DNA of 7,420 bases from an uncultured Actinoplanes sp. (GTDB lineage: Bacteria > Actinomycetota > Actinomycetes > Mycobacteriales > Micromonosporaceae): NCBI RefSeq assembly GCF_934643405.1, contig NZ_CAKUCL010000318.1:1-7420 (forward strand), given 5' to 3'. Below the pieces are notes generated by a model. It was not told where the DNA came from and ran no database searches. It saw only the letters and a program-made list of their open reading frames with translations. The position numbers were made by a program, and so were the translations under genes. How positions within the stretch are numbered: the stretch's first letter is position 1; each line of letters opens with the position of its first letter. Below, piece by piece: positions 1 to 5,644 of the stretch.

Positions 1-544
1 ACCCACCAGCAGCCGGCGGCCGCGAGGGCGATCGGCAGCGGCCACCACGCGACGGCGCCGAGGTCCACCTCCTGCGCCGCGCGGACGCCCATCCAGCCGA
101 CCAGCGCGACCGCGAGGACGAACCCGAGCGCGCGGAGCGCGGGCACCAGCGGCGCGATCCGCGCGCGGGCGGAGCCACCCACCGAGGCGCCGCGGGCGCC
201 TCGGCCTGACGCGCCTGCCACCGCGGGTCCAGCGGATTGATCGGCCGCTGCGGCATCGGCCGCGGTTCCGCCGCGGGGGCCGGCGGCGCCGGCTCGGCGC
301 GTCGCGGCTCGTATCCGCCCCGCTCGTACGTCCCGCGCGACTCCAGCGGGTTCACCGGCCGCCGGGTGGGCAGCGGCTGAGAATACTGCTGAGGCTGAGG
401 CTGAGGTTGCGGCGTCTGCGGAGGCTCCGGCTCGACCGGCTCGTCGCCGGCGTTGCGTGCGCTGTGCCGGGCACGGTCGAGCAGCGCCCGCCAGCGCGGG
501 GCTGGTTCCGCAGGCCGGCCCCAGCCGGTCTCGGTCCCATCCAC
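1..544 (-). CDS. Unknown proline-rich membrane protein, 3' end outside window, apparent frameshift
   Basis: Function unknown. I place the start at GTG 544-542 because a strong ribosome site (GGGAGGA, 551-557) lies 6 nt upstream. In this frame residues 1-121 look like a real soluble region. It opens MDGTETGWGRPAEPAPRWRA, then has a Q/P tract (about residues 43-57) and two copies of an RP[VI]NPL motif (62-67 and 100-105). After about position 200 this frame turns into implausible Arg/Ser-rich sequence with no stop. The -1 frame instead gives a convincing hydrophobic region with nearly all codons ending in G/C, including ALRALGFVLAVALVGWMGV and AWWPLPIALAAAGCWWV, which are probably two membrane helices. 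I infer one gene, cytoplasmic N-terminus plus membrane C-terminus, broken in this sequence by a 1-base loss (or 2-base gain) near 182-204. A separate second gene starting at GTG 182 is less likely, because the first frame never stops inside the window. Confidence 0.7.
   Translation of the reverse strand, partial: MDGTETGWGRPAEPAPRWRALLDRARHSARNAGDEPVEPEPPQTPQPQPQPQQYSQPLPTRRPVNPLESRGTYERGGYEPRRAEPAPPAPAAEPRPMPQRPINPLDPRWQARQAEAPAAPRWVAPPARGSRRWCPRSARSGSSSRSRWSAGWASARRRRWTSAPSRGGRCRSPSRPPAAGG
182..204 (-). repeat. Perfect hairpin at the reading-frame switch
   Basis: Positions 182-191 and 195-204 are perfect inverted copies (10-bp stem, 3-nt loop GCG on the plus strand). The stem is almost entirely G/C. 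It lies exactly where the coding frame of the left-edge gene appears to change, judged by third-position G/C and residue composition on each side. Such stems are known trouble spots for sequencing and polymerase slippage. I see no clear slippery heptamer just upstream in the mRNA direction, which weakens a programmed frameshift reading. Confidence 0.7.
388..409 (-). repeat. Short hexanucleotide repeat encoding a Gln-Pro tract
   Basis: Three exact copies of GCTGAG on the plus strand plus a degenerate fourth encode the QPQPQP stretch of the left-edge gene. The 6-base unit keeps frame, so gain or loss of copies would only lengthen or shorten the linker. Confidence 0.75.
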
Positions 545-550
545 GGCTCG

Positions 551-557
551 TCCTCCC
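551..557 (-). promoter_or_regulatory. Ribosome binding site that sets the left-edge gene start
   Basis: On the minus strand GGGAGGA sits 6 nt before GTG 544. It is the only good site near the beginning of the proline-rich frame. It favours this start over an in-frame GTG six codons upstream, which lacks such a site. Confidence 0.7.
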
Positions 558-665
558 TGCACGTAACTCTCGGTGATGCCCCTCGCCCACGGGCTCCTCG
601 CCCTGACAGGCTACGGAGCGAACCCTCTTCGGGCCACTGCCGGTCGGACCATCTCCGGTCGGTCC

Positions 666-690
666 GGTGACCCCATGACGTCACCATGGT
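666..690. promoter_or_regulatory. Cluster of overlapping short palindromes, possible operator
   Basis: GGTGAC (666-671) pairs with GTCACC (680-685) across 8 nt. Overlapping this are two 8-bp palindromes, TGACGTCA (676-683) and ACCATGGT (683-690). They fall in the presumed leader of the left-edge gene, downstream of the candidate -10 box, where a repressor or an mRNA fold could act. No known regulator is assigned. Confidence 0.25.
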
Positions 691-728
691 CGTCGCCGAG
701 TGACCGTCCGTACGTTTCGCGGACGAGA

Positions 729-734
729 AGCCTA
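729..734 (-). promoter_or_regulatory. Candidate -10 box for the left-edge gene
   Basis: TAGGCT on the minus strand fits the TANNNT pattern of actinobacterial housekeeping promoters. I cannot see a matching -35 hexamer 16-18 nt upstream. Transcription from here would leave a leader of roughly 175-180 nt before GTG 544. Confidence 0.3.
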
Positions 735-848
735 ACGGTCGGGCGGCGCTCAGGGTGTTGCCGACGACGCGCGGAGCGCGGCCTGAGCAGGATTCGCAGG
801 TGACGCAGAGGGTACGGCAGGGCGCTCCTTCGGTGCCGGGGCGGAGGG

Positions 849-1730
849 CTACCCCGCCCCGCCGGAACCGCCCGATGAGGCGGATCTCACAGGCGACGAC
901 AGTATCGGCGCGGGGGTGCGAGTGGCAATGCCCGAATCATCGTTTGGCACAGCGGGCGAGCCGCTCGACTCGGGCGGTACCGTCCCCGACTGCTCCGGCA
1001 GCGGCGGCCGGAACTCGGTGCGGTCCAGGCGGCGGACCTCCGGAGCCGGGTCGACCACCCGGACTCCCGGCCGCGCGGCCACTCCTTGCAACAGGTCCGG
1101 TGCGGCGTGGATCACGGCGGCGAAGACGCAGGAACAGCCCGTGCGGTACGCGGCGGCCTCGGCCCCCGCCGTCGCCGCGGCCGCCTGGTAGGCCTGCCGG
1201 GCGCGCGCCTGGTTCGGCCCGTCCCCCGTGGTCCGCTTGCTCAGCTGCAGGTATTCGGCCTGCTCCCGATCGCGTTCCAGGGCCGCGTCGAGCATCCCGG
1301 TCATCACGTCGGCGGGCAGCCGGTATACCGGGATCCGCTCCACCGGGGTGTCCGTTCCGGACAGTGGCACGCGGGTGTAGACCTGCGCGACTGCGACGCC
1401 CGCCAGCAGCCCGGGCAGGCCGCCGGGCGGGACGTACGTGTCGAGGCTGACCAGCGCCCACGTGTCACCGGCCGTGGGCGCCGACGGATCGGTGAGCGCG
1501 GCCAGCTCCTTGCGGGAGGAGCTCAGGTATCCGGCGACGGTCTGGCCCTGCACCACGCCGACCCGCACGACGTCGCTCGGGTCGTCGTCACCGGGGACGT
1601 CGGCGCGCCGGCCCACCCAGAGGACGCCGAGAAGGATCACGCACACCGCCAGAACGGCGAACGCGATGCCCGTACGGAGTGCGGCCGCGCCGTGTGTCGC
1701 CGGCTCCCGCACGCGGTCTGCGGGCCACAC
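849..1730 (-). CDS. Unknown single-pass membrane protein with large outer domain
   Basis: A 293-residue protein I do not recognise. The start GTG 1730-1728 is supported by GGGGAG placed 7 nt upstream, and it begins only 18 nt after the rluD stop, so it is probably in the same operon. Residues about 20-40 (TGIAFAVLAVCVILLGVLWV) form one membrane helix or signal anchor preceded by Arg residues, which suggests the rest lies outside the membrane. Residues 54-140 are well ordered, with a stretch LVSLDTYVPPGGLPGLLAGV. Residues 150-195 are an Ala/Gln/Glu-rich probable helix. A Cys-x-Cys pair (199 and 201) follows, then VFAAVIHAAPDLLQGVAA. The last 60 residues are Pro/Ser/Gly-rich and probably disordered. 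No catalytic motif is visible. Third codon positions are strongly G/C, so I trust it as a real gene; the function is open. Confidence 0.85.
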   Translation of the reverse strand: MWPADRVREPATHGAAALRTGIAFAVLAVCVILLGVLWVGRRADVPGDDDPSDVVRVGVVQGQTVAGYLSSSRKELAALTDPSAPTAGDTWALVSLDTYVPPGGLPGLLAGVAVAQVYTRVPLSGTDTPVERIPVYRLPADVMTGMLDAALERDREQAEYLQLSKRTTGDGPNQARARQAYQAAAATAGAEAAAYRTGCSCVFAAVIHAAPDLLQGVAARPGVRVVDPAPEVRRLDRTEFRPPLPEQSGTVPPESSGSPAVPNDDSGIATRTPAPILSSPVRSASSGGSGGAG

Positions 1731-1748
1731 CCGATGACTCCCCCGCGA

Positions 1749-2681
1749 TCAGCTGCCGTCCCGCAGGACGTCCAGCGCGTACCTCAGGTCGTCAGGGTAG
1801 TCGCTGACGAACCGGACCTCATCGTGCGTTCGGGGGTGGAGGAACCCCAATTCTCGGGCATGCAGCCACTGCCGGTTCAGCTTGAGCCGGCCCGCGAGCG
1901 TCGGGTCCGCGCCGTACGTCAGGTCGCCCACGCAGGGATGACGCAGCGCCGAGAAGTGCACCCGGATCTGGTGGGTGCGCCCGGTCTCCAGCTTCACGTC
2001 GAGCAGGCTGGCCGCCCGGAACGCCTCGATCGTGTCGTAGTGCGTCACGCTGGGCTTGCCGTCGGACATCACCGCGTACCGGTAGTCGGCGGTGGGATGC
2101 CGGTCGATCGGCGCGTCGATCGTCCCGCGCAGCGGATCCATGTGGCCCTGCACCACCGCGTGGTACCGCTTGTCGACCTCGCGTTCCTTGAAGGCGCGCT
2201 TGAGGACGGTGTACGCCAGCTCGCTCTTCGCGACCACCATCAGGCCGGTGGTGCCGACGTCGAGGCGGTGCACGATGCCCTGCCGCTCGGCCGCGCCGCT
2301 GGTCGCCACGTTCTGGCCCATCGCGGCGAGTCCGCCGAGGACGGTCGGCCCGGTCCAGCCCGGACTCGGGTGCGCGGCCACGCCCACCGGCTTGTCCACC
2401 ACCACGATGTCGTCGTCGCTGTACACGATCCGCAGGCCGTGCACCGGCTCGGCCACCACGGCGGGCGCGGAGACCGGGGCCGGCAGGGTCACCTCGAGCC
2501 AGGCGCCCGCGCTGACCTTGTCGGACTTGGGCCGGGGAATGCCGTCGACCAGCGCGTCCCCGGACTCCACCAGGGTCGCGGCGGCCGTGCGCGACAGCCC
2601 GAACAGCCGCGACACCGCCTGGTCGAGCCGCATGCCGTCCAACCCGTCGGGCACCGGCAAACTGCGACTGCGCTCACTCAC
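1749..2681 (-). CDS. rluD: RluD-type 23S rRNA pseudouridine synthase (RluA family)
   Basis: A 310-residue RluA-family pseudouridine synthase. The family isomerises uridine to pseudouridine in RNA; RluD itself acts on helix 69 of 23S rRNA in the cytoplasm. Residues about 12-66 form an S4 RNA-binding domain (DGMRLDQAVSRLFGLSR). The catalytic domain has VVVDKPVGVAAHPS (93-106), the signature GIVHRLDVGTTGLMVVAKS (135-153) with catalytic Asp141, and GRTHQIRVH (234-242) ending in the usual HPCVGD block. Length is typical. The start is GTG 2681-2679, overlapping the lspA stop by 4 nt (GTGA). No strong ribosome site precedes it, so translation is probably coupled to lspA. The frame stays open far upstream, but that part lies over lspA and the regulator gene and is a shadow. 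The lspA-rluD pairing is common in bacteria. The family is certain; the exact RNA target is inferred. Confidence 0.95.
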   Translation of the reverse strand: MSERSRSLPVPDGLDGMRLDQAVSRLFGLSRTAAATLVESGDALVDGIPRPKSDKVSAGAWLEVTLPAPVSAPAVVAEPVHGLRIVYSDDDIVVVDKPVGVAAHPSPGWTGPTVLGGLAAMGQNVATSGAAERQGIVHRLDVGTTGLMVVAKSELAYTVLKRAFKEREVDKRYHAVVQGHMDPLRGTIDAPIDRHPTADYRYAVMSDGKPSVTHYDTIEAFRAASLLDVKLETGRTHQIRVHFSALRHPCVGDLTYGADPTLAGRLKLNRQWLHARELGFLHPRTHDEVRFVSDYPDDLRYALDVLRDGS

Positions 2682-3235
2682 GCGGGGGTCTCGGCTTTCT
2701 TGCGTACGGCACGGGACCCATCCCGTTGTCTTCCGGTGAGCTCCAGCAGGATCGCCAGCGCCACTCCCACGGTCAGGCAGCTGTCGGCGATGTTGAAGAC
2801 GGCGAACCTCTCCCCGTACGGCGCGAACGCGCTGAGCATGTCGACCACGTGCCCGCGGAACGGCCCGGGCGCGCGGAACAACCGGTCCGCCAGGTTGCCG
2901 AGCGCGCCGCCGAGCACCAGCCCGAGCGACACCGCCCACGGCAACGACCGCAGCTTGGTCGCCATCCACCCGATCCAGCCGATCACCAGCAGCGTGATCA
3001 GCGGGAACACCCAGGTGTACCCGCTGCCCAGGCTGAACGCCGCCCCGCTGTTGCGCAGCAGCGACAGGTAGATCAGGCCGCCGAGGATGCGCACCGGCTG
3101 CCCCTCGGTCAGATGCTCGGTGCTCAGGTGCTTCACCCATTGATCGAGCGCCACGGCGATCACGGCGGTGGCACCGAGCACCGCCACCGCCGGGCCACTG
3201 ATCCCGGGCCGGCGGGCCGGTCCGGGCTCGCTCAC
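2678..3235 (-). CDS. lspA: Lipoprotein signal peptidase (signal peptidase II)
   Basis: A 185-residue inner-membrane aspartyl protease. LspA removes the signal peptide of prolipoproteins ahead of the lipid-modified cysteine, after Lgt has acted. Four hydrophobic segments are visible, near residues 14-30, 74-92, 100-116 and 145-165. Conserved blocks are LDQWVKHL (30-37), LLRNSGAAFSL (59-69), LGGALGNLADRL (108-119), VVDM (130-133) and FNIADS (147-152). By alignment to the family the catalytic pair is Asp132 and Asp151. The loop between the GN..DR block and VVD is about six residues longer than in E. coli. The start is GTG 3235-3233 with GGAGG 8 nt upstream. It follows the regulator gene by 29 nt and overlaps rluD by 4 nt, so the three are probably one operon. 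Confidence 0.97.
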   Translation of the reverse strand: MSEPGPARRPGISGPAVAVLGATAVIAVALDQWVKHLSTEHLTEGQPVRILGGLIYLSLLRNSGAAFSLGSGYTWVFPLITLLVIGWIGWMATKLRSLPWAVSLGLVLGGALGNLADRLFRAPGPFRGHVVDMLSAFAPYGERFAVFNIADSCLTVGVALAILLELTGRQRDGSRAVRKKAETPA

Positions 3236-3264
3236 CGTGGCCGCCTCCGCTGCCTCGTCGGCGT

Positions 3265-3687
3265 TCAGCGTCTTTCCTCCAGCTGCTTACAGGACACACA
3301 CAGGGTCGCGGCCGGGAACGCCGCCAGTCGTTCGACCGGGATCGCGTTGCCGCACCGCTCGCAGTAACCGTAGTTGCCCGCGCCCAGCCGGTCGATGGCG
3401 CGTTCCACCTGTGTGATGCGCTCCAGCAACGTGTTCGCCAGAGTGATCTCCTGCTCGCGCTCGAACGTCTTGGTGCCGGTGTCCGCCTGGTCGTCGCCGG
3501 CCGAGTCGGCCAGACGTTCCCGCTGAAGCTCGGTGATCTCGCTGAGCGCCTGTTCGTACTCGGTCTGCAGCTCGTCCCGGCGCTCGGTGAGAGCCACCCG
3601 GATCTTCTCGGTCTCCGCCGCGCTGCGGGTTCGCTTCGCGGCGGGCTTGCCCGTCGAGCCAGACGTGGTGCTCGTTGCCTTGGCCAT
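3265..3687 (-). CDS. TraR/DksA-type zinc-finger transcription regulator
   Basis: A 140-residue DksA-like protein. This family enters the RNA polymerase secondary channel and changes transcription, in some members together with ppGpp. Residues 1-25 are a Lys/Thr/Ala-rich tail. Residues about 26-60 and 74-104 are two helices of a coiled coil, with a turn around SAGDDQADTG (62-71). The C-terminal zinc finger is Cys109-x2-Cys112-x17-Cys130-x2-Cys133, with the typical GNYGYCERCG and IPVERLAAFPAATLCVSC. ATG 3687-3685 has a good site (GAGGGAG) 5 nt upstream. At the coiled-coil tip the E. coli DxxDxA pattern is only partly kept: the Asp66-x-Ala68 half is present, but Ala63 stands at the first Asp. 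It is the first gene of the lspA-rluD operon. The family call is firm; regulatory targets are unknown. Confidence 0.95.
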   Translation of the reverse strand: MAKATSTTSGSTGKPAAKRTRSAAETEKIRVALTERRDELQTEYEQALSEITELQRERLADSAGDDQADTGTKTFEREQEITLANTLLERITQVERAIDRLGAGNYGYCERCGNAIPVERLAAFPAATLCVSCKQLEERR

Positions 3688-3700
3688 CGTCGCTCCCTCG

Positions 3701-3718
3701 GCCGCGCCCGGGCGCGGC
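3701..3718. repeat. 18-bp perfect palindrome beside the regulator's ribosome site
   Basis: GCCGCGCCCGGGCGCGGC is its own reverse complement. In the mRNA it can form a 7-bp stem with a CCGG loop. It lies 2 nt upstream of the GAGGGAG ribosome site (3692-3698) of the TraR/DksA-type gene. It may be an operator or a structure that limits ribosome access. GC-rich palindromes do arise by chance in such DNA. Confidence 0.4.
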
Positions 3719-3816
3719 GATCAGCGGTCCTGCGGGGCGGACGTCGCCGGCGCCCGTCCCGCTTCCTGTGCCGGTCGCTCCCCGAGCGCCGGGTCGTCCC
3801 TTTTGTTTCCCCGGAA

Positions 3817-3829
3817 TCACCGATGGTGA
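3817..3829. promoter_or_regulatory. 13-bp palindrome TCACC-GAT-GGTGA in the leader
   Basis: Two 5-bp arms flank a 3-nt centre. The outer bases fit the BldD-box pattern as I remember it (TnACnCwGnGTnA), but both inner C/G positions differ, so 7 of 9 fixed positions agree. It lies about 110 nt downstream of the presumed transcription start. It could be a regulator site, a small hairpin or chance. Confidence 0.25.
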
Positions 3830-3945
3830 CACGACCACCACGGACCCGGCTGTGCGCGCCCCCGCCGGCGCGCGCTCGCGAAGATCTCCCCCACCTGCGC
3901 GAACGGCGCGGCCGGACAGCAGCCGCGCACTCAATGAGGATGGCA

Positions 3946-3974
3946 AGGATACGGTGCGTACACGAAGGCGACAA
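3946..3974 (-). promoter_or_regulatory. Candidate housekeeping promoter for regulator-lspA-rluD operon
   Basis: On the minus strand TTGTCG (3974-3969) and TATCCT (3951-3946) are separated by exactly 17 nt. This is a good match to a primary sigma factor promoter. Transcription would begin near 3938-3940, leaving a leader of about 250 nt before ATG 3687. It faces the operon and lies just after the antiporter gene. Confidence 0.55.
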
Positions 3975-4023
3975 CAAGCCGCACCGAACGATCACCGCCG
4001 GATCGGATGACCGACGGACTCGC

Positions 4024-5562
4024 TCAGCCCCGGTGGTCGTGTCCCTCCTCGCCGAACCACCTGGCCAGCCGGCCGCGACGACTGACCGCGCGCAGCCTTT
4101 TCTCGGCGATGTCACGGACGGCCGCGGTGCAGACGATGAGCAACGCGTCGCCGGTGCGCAGCCGGGTGTCCGGCCCGGGCACGAAACCCGCGCCCCGGCG
4201 CACCACCAGGGTCACCGAGGCGCCTTCGGGCAGGCGAAGCTCGTCGATGTGCACGCCCGCCAGGCGCGACCCCTCGGCGACGTCGATCTGGAGCAGGTCG
4301 GCGTTCATGCTCTCCAGCGGCGCGGTCTCCACATGCACCTCGGCGGCCTCGGCCGGGGCCGTGACACCCAGCAGCCGGGCGGCCGGCCCCAGCGTGCTGG
4401 CCTGCACCAGAGTGAAGATGACCACCAGCACGAAGACCGCGTCGAACAGCCCCCGCGCCCCCGGCGTACCGGCGGACAGCGGGATGGTCGCCAGCACGAT
4501 GGGCACCGCCCCGCGCAGTCCGGCCCAGGACAGGAACGCGCTGCCCCGCCAGCCGACCCGGTTGCCCGGCCGTCGCAGCCCGCGCACCGGGCGGGCGAGG
4601 ACGGCCGAGACGACGACCGACAGCGGCCGGGCCAGCAGCACCAGAGCCGCCCCGACGACCATGGCCGGTACCAGCGCGCCGACCAGCCGGCTCGGCGAGG
4701 CCAGCAGGCCGAGCAGCACGAACAGGCCGATCTGGGCGACCCAGGCCAGCCCGTCGGCGAAGCCCAGGATGGCCCGGCGGTGCGGGAGGTGCCGGCCGTT
4801 GCCGAGCACCACGCCGGCAACATAGACGGCGAGGAATCCGGAGGCGTGCGCCACGGCGCCGGCCGCGTACGCGAGGACGGTCAGCGCGATCGCCGCGATG
4901 GGATAGAGCCCGGACGACGGCAGGGCGGCGTGCCGCAGCAGCCAGCGGCCGGTGGCGCCCACCACGAAGCCGATCGCGGCGCCCGCGGCCAGCTCGTACG
5001 CGACGATCAGCAGCTCGTACCACCACGGGTGGCCGGACGCGTCGGTGGCGCTGAGCAGCACCACCAGCAGCACGACCGGCGCGTCGTTCATGCCGGACTC
5101 GGCCTCGAGGGTGGCCACCAGCCGGGGCGGCAACCGCAGCCGGCGCAGCGTGGCGAAGACCGCGGCCGCGTCGGTCGAGGACAGGACCGCGCCGTAGAGC
5201 AGCGCCAGCCGCCAGTCCAGCCCGAGGATCCAGTGCACGGCCATCCCGACGACCGCGATGCTGACCGCGACGCCGACCGTGGCCAGCGACGCGGACAGCC
5301 CCAGCACCGGCCGCAGCGTGCTCCAGCGGGCGGTCAGGCCGCCCTCCGCGATGATCACGATGAGCGCGCAGAACCCCAGCGTGCGGGTCAGGTCGGCGTC
5401 GTCGAACCGGATGCCGAGCCCGGCCTCGCCGATCGCTATCCCCAGGGCCAGGTAGAACAGCAGGCTGGGCAGGCCGAGCCGGGTGGAGAACCGGACGGCG
5501 GCGACCGCCACGAGAAGAACGGCGGCGCCGATGAGCAGCGCGACGTCCAGTCCGACGGACAC
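4024..5562 (-). CDS. CPA1-type K+(Na+)/H+ antiporter with C-terminal TrkA-C domain
   Basis: A 512-residue membrane exchanger. The family moves K+ or Na+ against protons for pH and ion balance. Residues about 5-400 hold some 12 hydrophobic segments. Family motifs are LSSTDAAAVFATLR (127-140), EAESGMNDAP (153-162) with the ion-site pair Asn159-Asp160 typical of CPA1 exchangers, and a late SWAGLRGAVPIVLA. Residues about 419-490 form a TrkA-C (RCK-C) domain (LLQIDVAEGSRLAGVHIDEL ... GDALLIVC), as in NhaP2/CvrA-type potassium/proton antiporters. This domain senses a ligand, in some relatives c-di-AMP. The last residues are a charged tail. The start is GTG 5562-5560, which fits the usual N-terminus, but its ribosome site is weak. 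A 12-codon frame ends 1 nt before it and may couple translation. The cation cannot be read from sequence; K+ is the likeliest. Confidence 0.93.
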   Translation of the reverse strand: MSVGLDVALLIGAAVLLVAVAAVRFSTRLGLPSLLFYLALGIAIGEAGLGIRFDDADLTRTLGFCALIVIIAEGGLTARWSTLRPVLGLSASLATVGVAVSIAVVGMAVHWILGLDWRLALLYGAVLSSTDAAAVFATLRRLRLPPRLVATLEAESGMNDAPVVLLVVLLSATDASGHPWWYELLIVAYELAAGAAIGFVVGATGRWLLRHAALPSSGLYPIAAIALTVLAYAAGAVAHASGFLAVYVAGVVLGNGRHLPHRRAILGFADGLAWVAQIGLFVLLGLLASPSRLVGALVPAMVVGAALVLLARPLSVVVSAVLARPVRGLRRPGNRVGWRGSAFLSWAGLRGAVPIVLATIPLSAGTPGARGLFDAVFVLVVIFTLVQASTLGPAARLLGVTAPAEAAEVHVETAPLESMNADLLQIDVAEGSRLAGVHIDELRLPEGASVTLVVRRGAGFVPGPDTRLRTGDALLIVCTAAVRDIAEKRLRAVSRRGRLARWFGEEGHDHRG

Positions 5563-5563
5563 C

Positions 5564-5602
5564 TCAGCCGCCGCCGTCGGCGGGCACGTCGCGCTTGACC
5601 AT
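5564..5602 (-). CDS. Possible 12-codon leader peptide before the antiporter
   Basis: ATG 5602 opens a frame encoding MVKRDVPADGGG. Its TGA ends 1 nt before the antiporter GTG. All eleven codons after the ATG end in G or C, like real genes here, but the region is GC-rich and the frame is short. No proper ribosome site precedes it. Its main support is the tight abutment to a start with a weak ribosome site, which suggests coupling. Confidence 0.2.
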   Translation of the reverse strand: MVKRDVPADGGG

Positions 5603-5644
5603 GCCCCATTGTGCCGATCAAGGCGCCCGCGACGGCACCCCTGA

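Larger units (their letters stand above)
545..848. other. Intergenic region, no gene seen
   Basis: This 304-nt gap separates the stop of the unknown membrane protein (849) from the start of the left-edge gene (544). Open frames here on both strands have shadow-like Arg/Ser/Pro compositions and no matching ribosome site, so I call none. It contains a candidate -10 box at 729-734, a cluster of palindromes at 666-690, an 8-bp direct repeat ccggtcgg (640-647 and 655-662) and the ribosome site at 551-557. I find no convincing terminator after 849. Confidence 0.6.
3688..4023. other. Intergenic region and presumed leader of the regulator-lspA-rluD operon
   Basis: This 336-nt gap lies between the antiporter stop (4024) and the regulator start (3687). 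I see no gene in it; the open frames are Arg/Pro/Gly-rich shadows. It holds a promoter candidate (3946-3974), a 13-bp palindrome (3817-3829), an A-rich stretch on the minus strand at about 3800-3811 that stands out in this GC-rich setting, and an 18-bp palindrome next to the ribosome site (3701-3718). No clear terminator follows the antiporter. Confidence 0.6.

Noticed and set aside
352..687. Minus-strand 111-codon frame
   Set aside because: It overlaps the left-edge gene in another frame, becomes Ser/Arg-rich and lacks a ribosome site at its own start. The proline-rich frame starting at 544 is better supported.
801..813. Second BldD-like sequence (TGACGCAGAGGGT)
   Set aside because: It fits only when one extra base is allowed on one side, it is not palindromic, and such partial matches are expected by chance.
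811..816. Alternative -10-like hexamer TACCCT around 811-816 on the minus strand
   Set aside because: No -35-like sequence lies at a suitable distance, and the hexamer is common by chance.
1086..3071. Long plus-strand open frame (661 codons)
   Set aside because: It runs antisense to lspA, rluD and the unknown membrane protein, all of which have clear coding signals. It is a typical GC-rich shadow rich in Arg, His and Gly.
3989..4005. Possible terminator hairpin after the antiporter (CGATC/GATCG, 7-nt loop)
   Set aside because: The stem is only 5 bp and no T-run follows on the minus strand.
2682..4115. Upstream extension of the rluD frame to 4115
   Set aside because: It lies antisense-free but out of frame over lspA and the TraR/DksA-type gene, has Arg/Pro/Ala-rich composition and no homology blocks. 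The real start is GTG 2681.
3823..5598. Long plus-strand open frame (591 codons) opposite the antiporter
   Set aside because: Composition is dominated by Gln, Arg, Gly, His and Asp with no ordered domain, and it is antisense to a well-supported gene.
5611..5638. Inverted repeat GTGCCG/CGGCAC between the unknown anchored protein and the antiporter
   Set aside because: A 6-bp stem with a 16-nt loop and no T-run; not convincing as a terminator or riboswitch.
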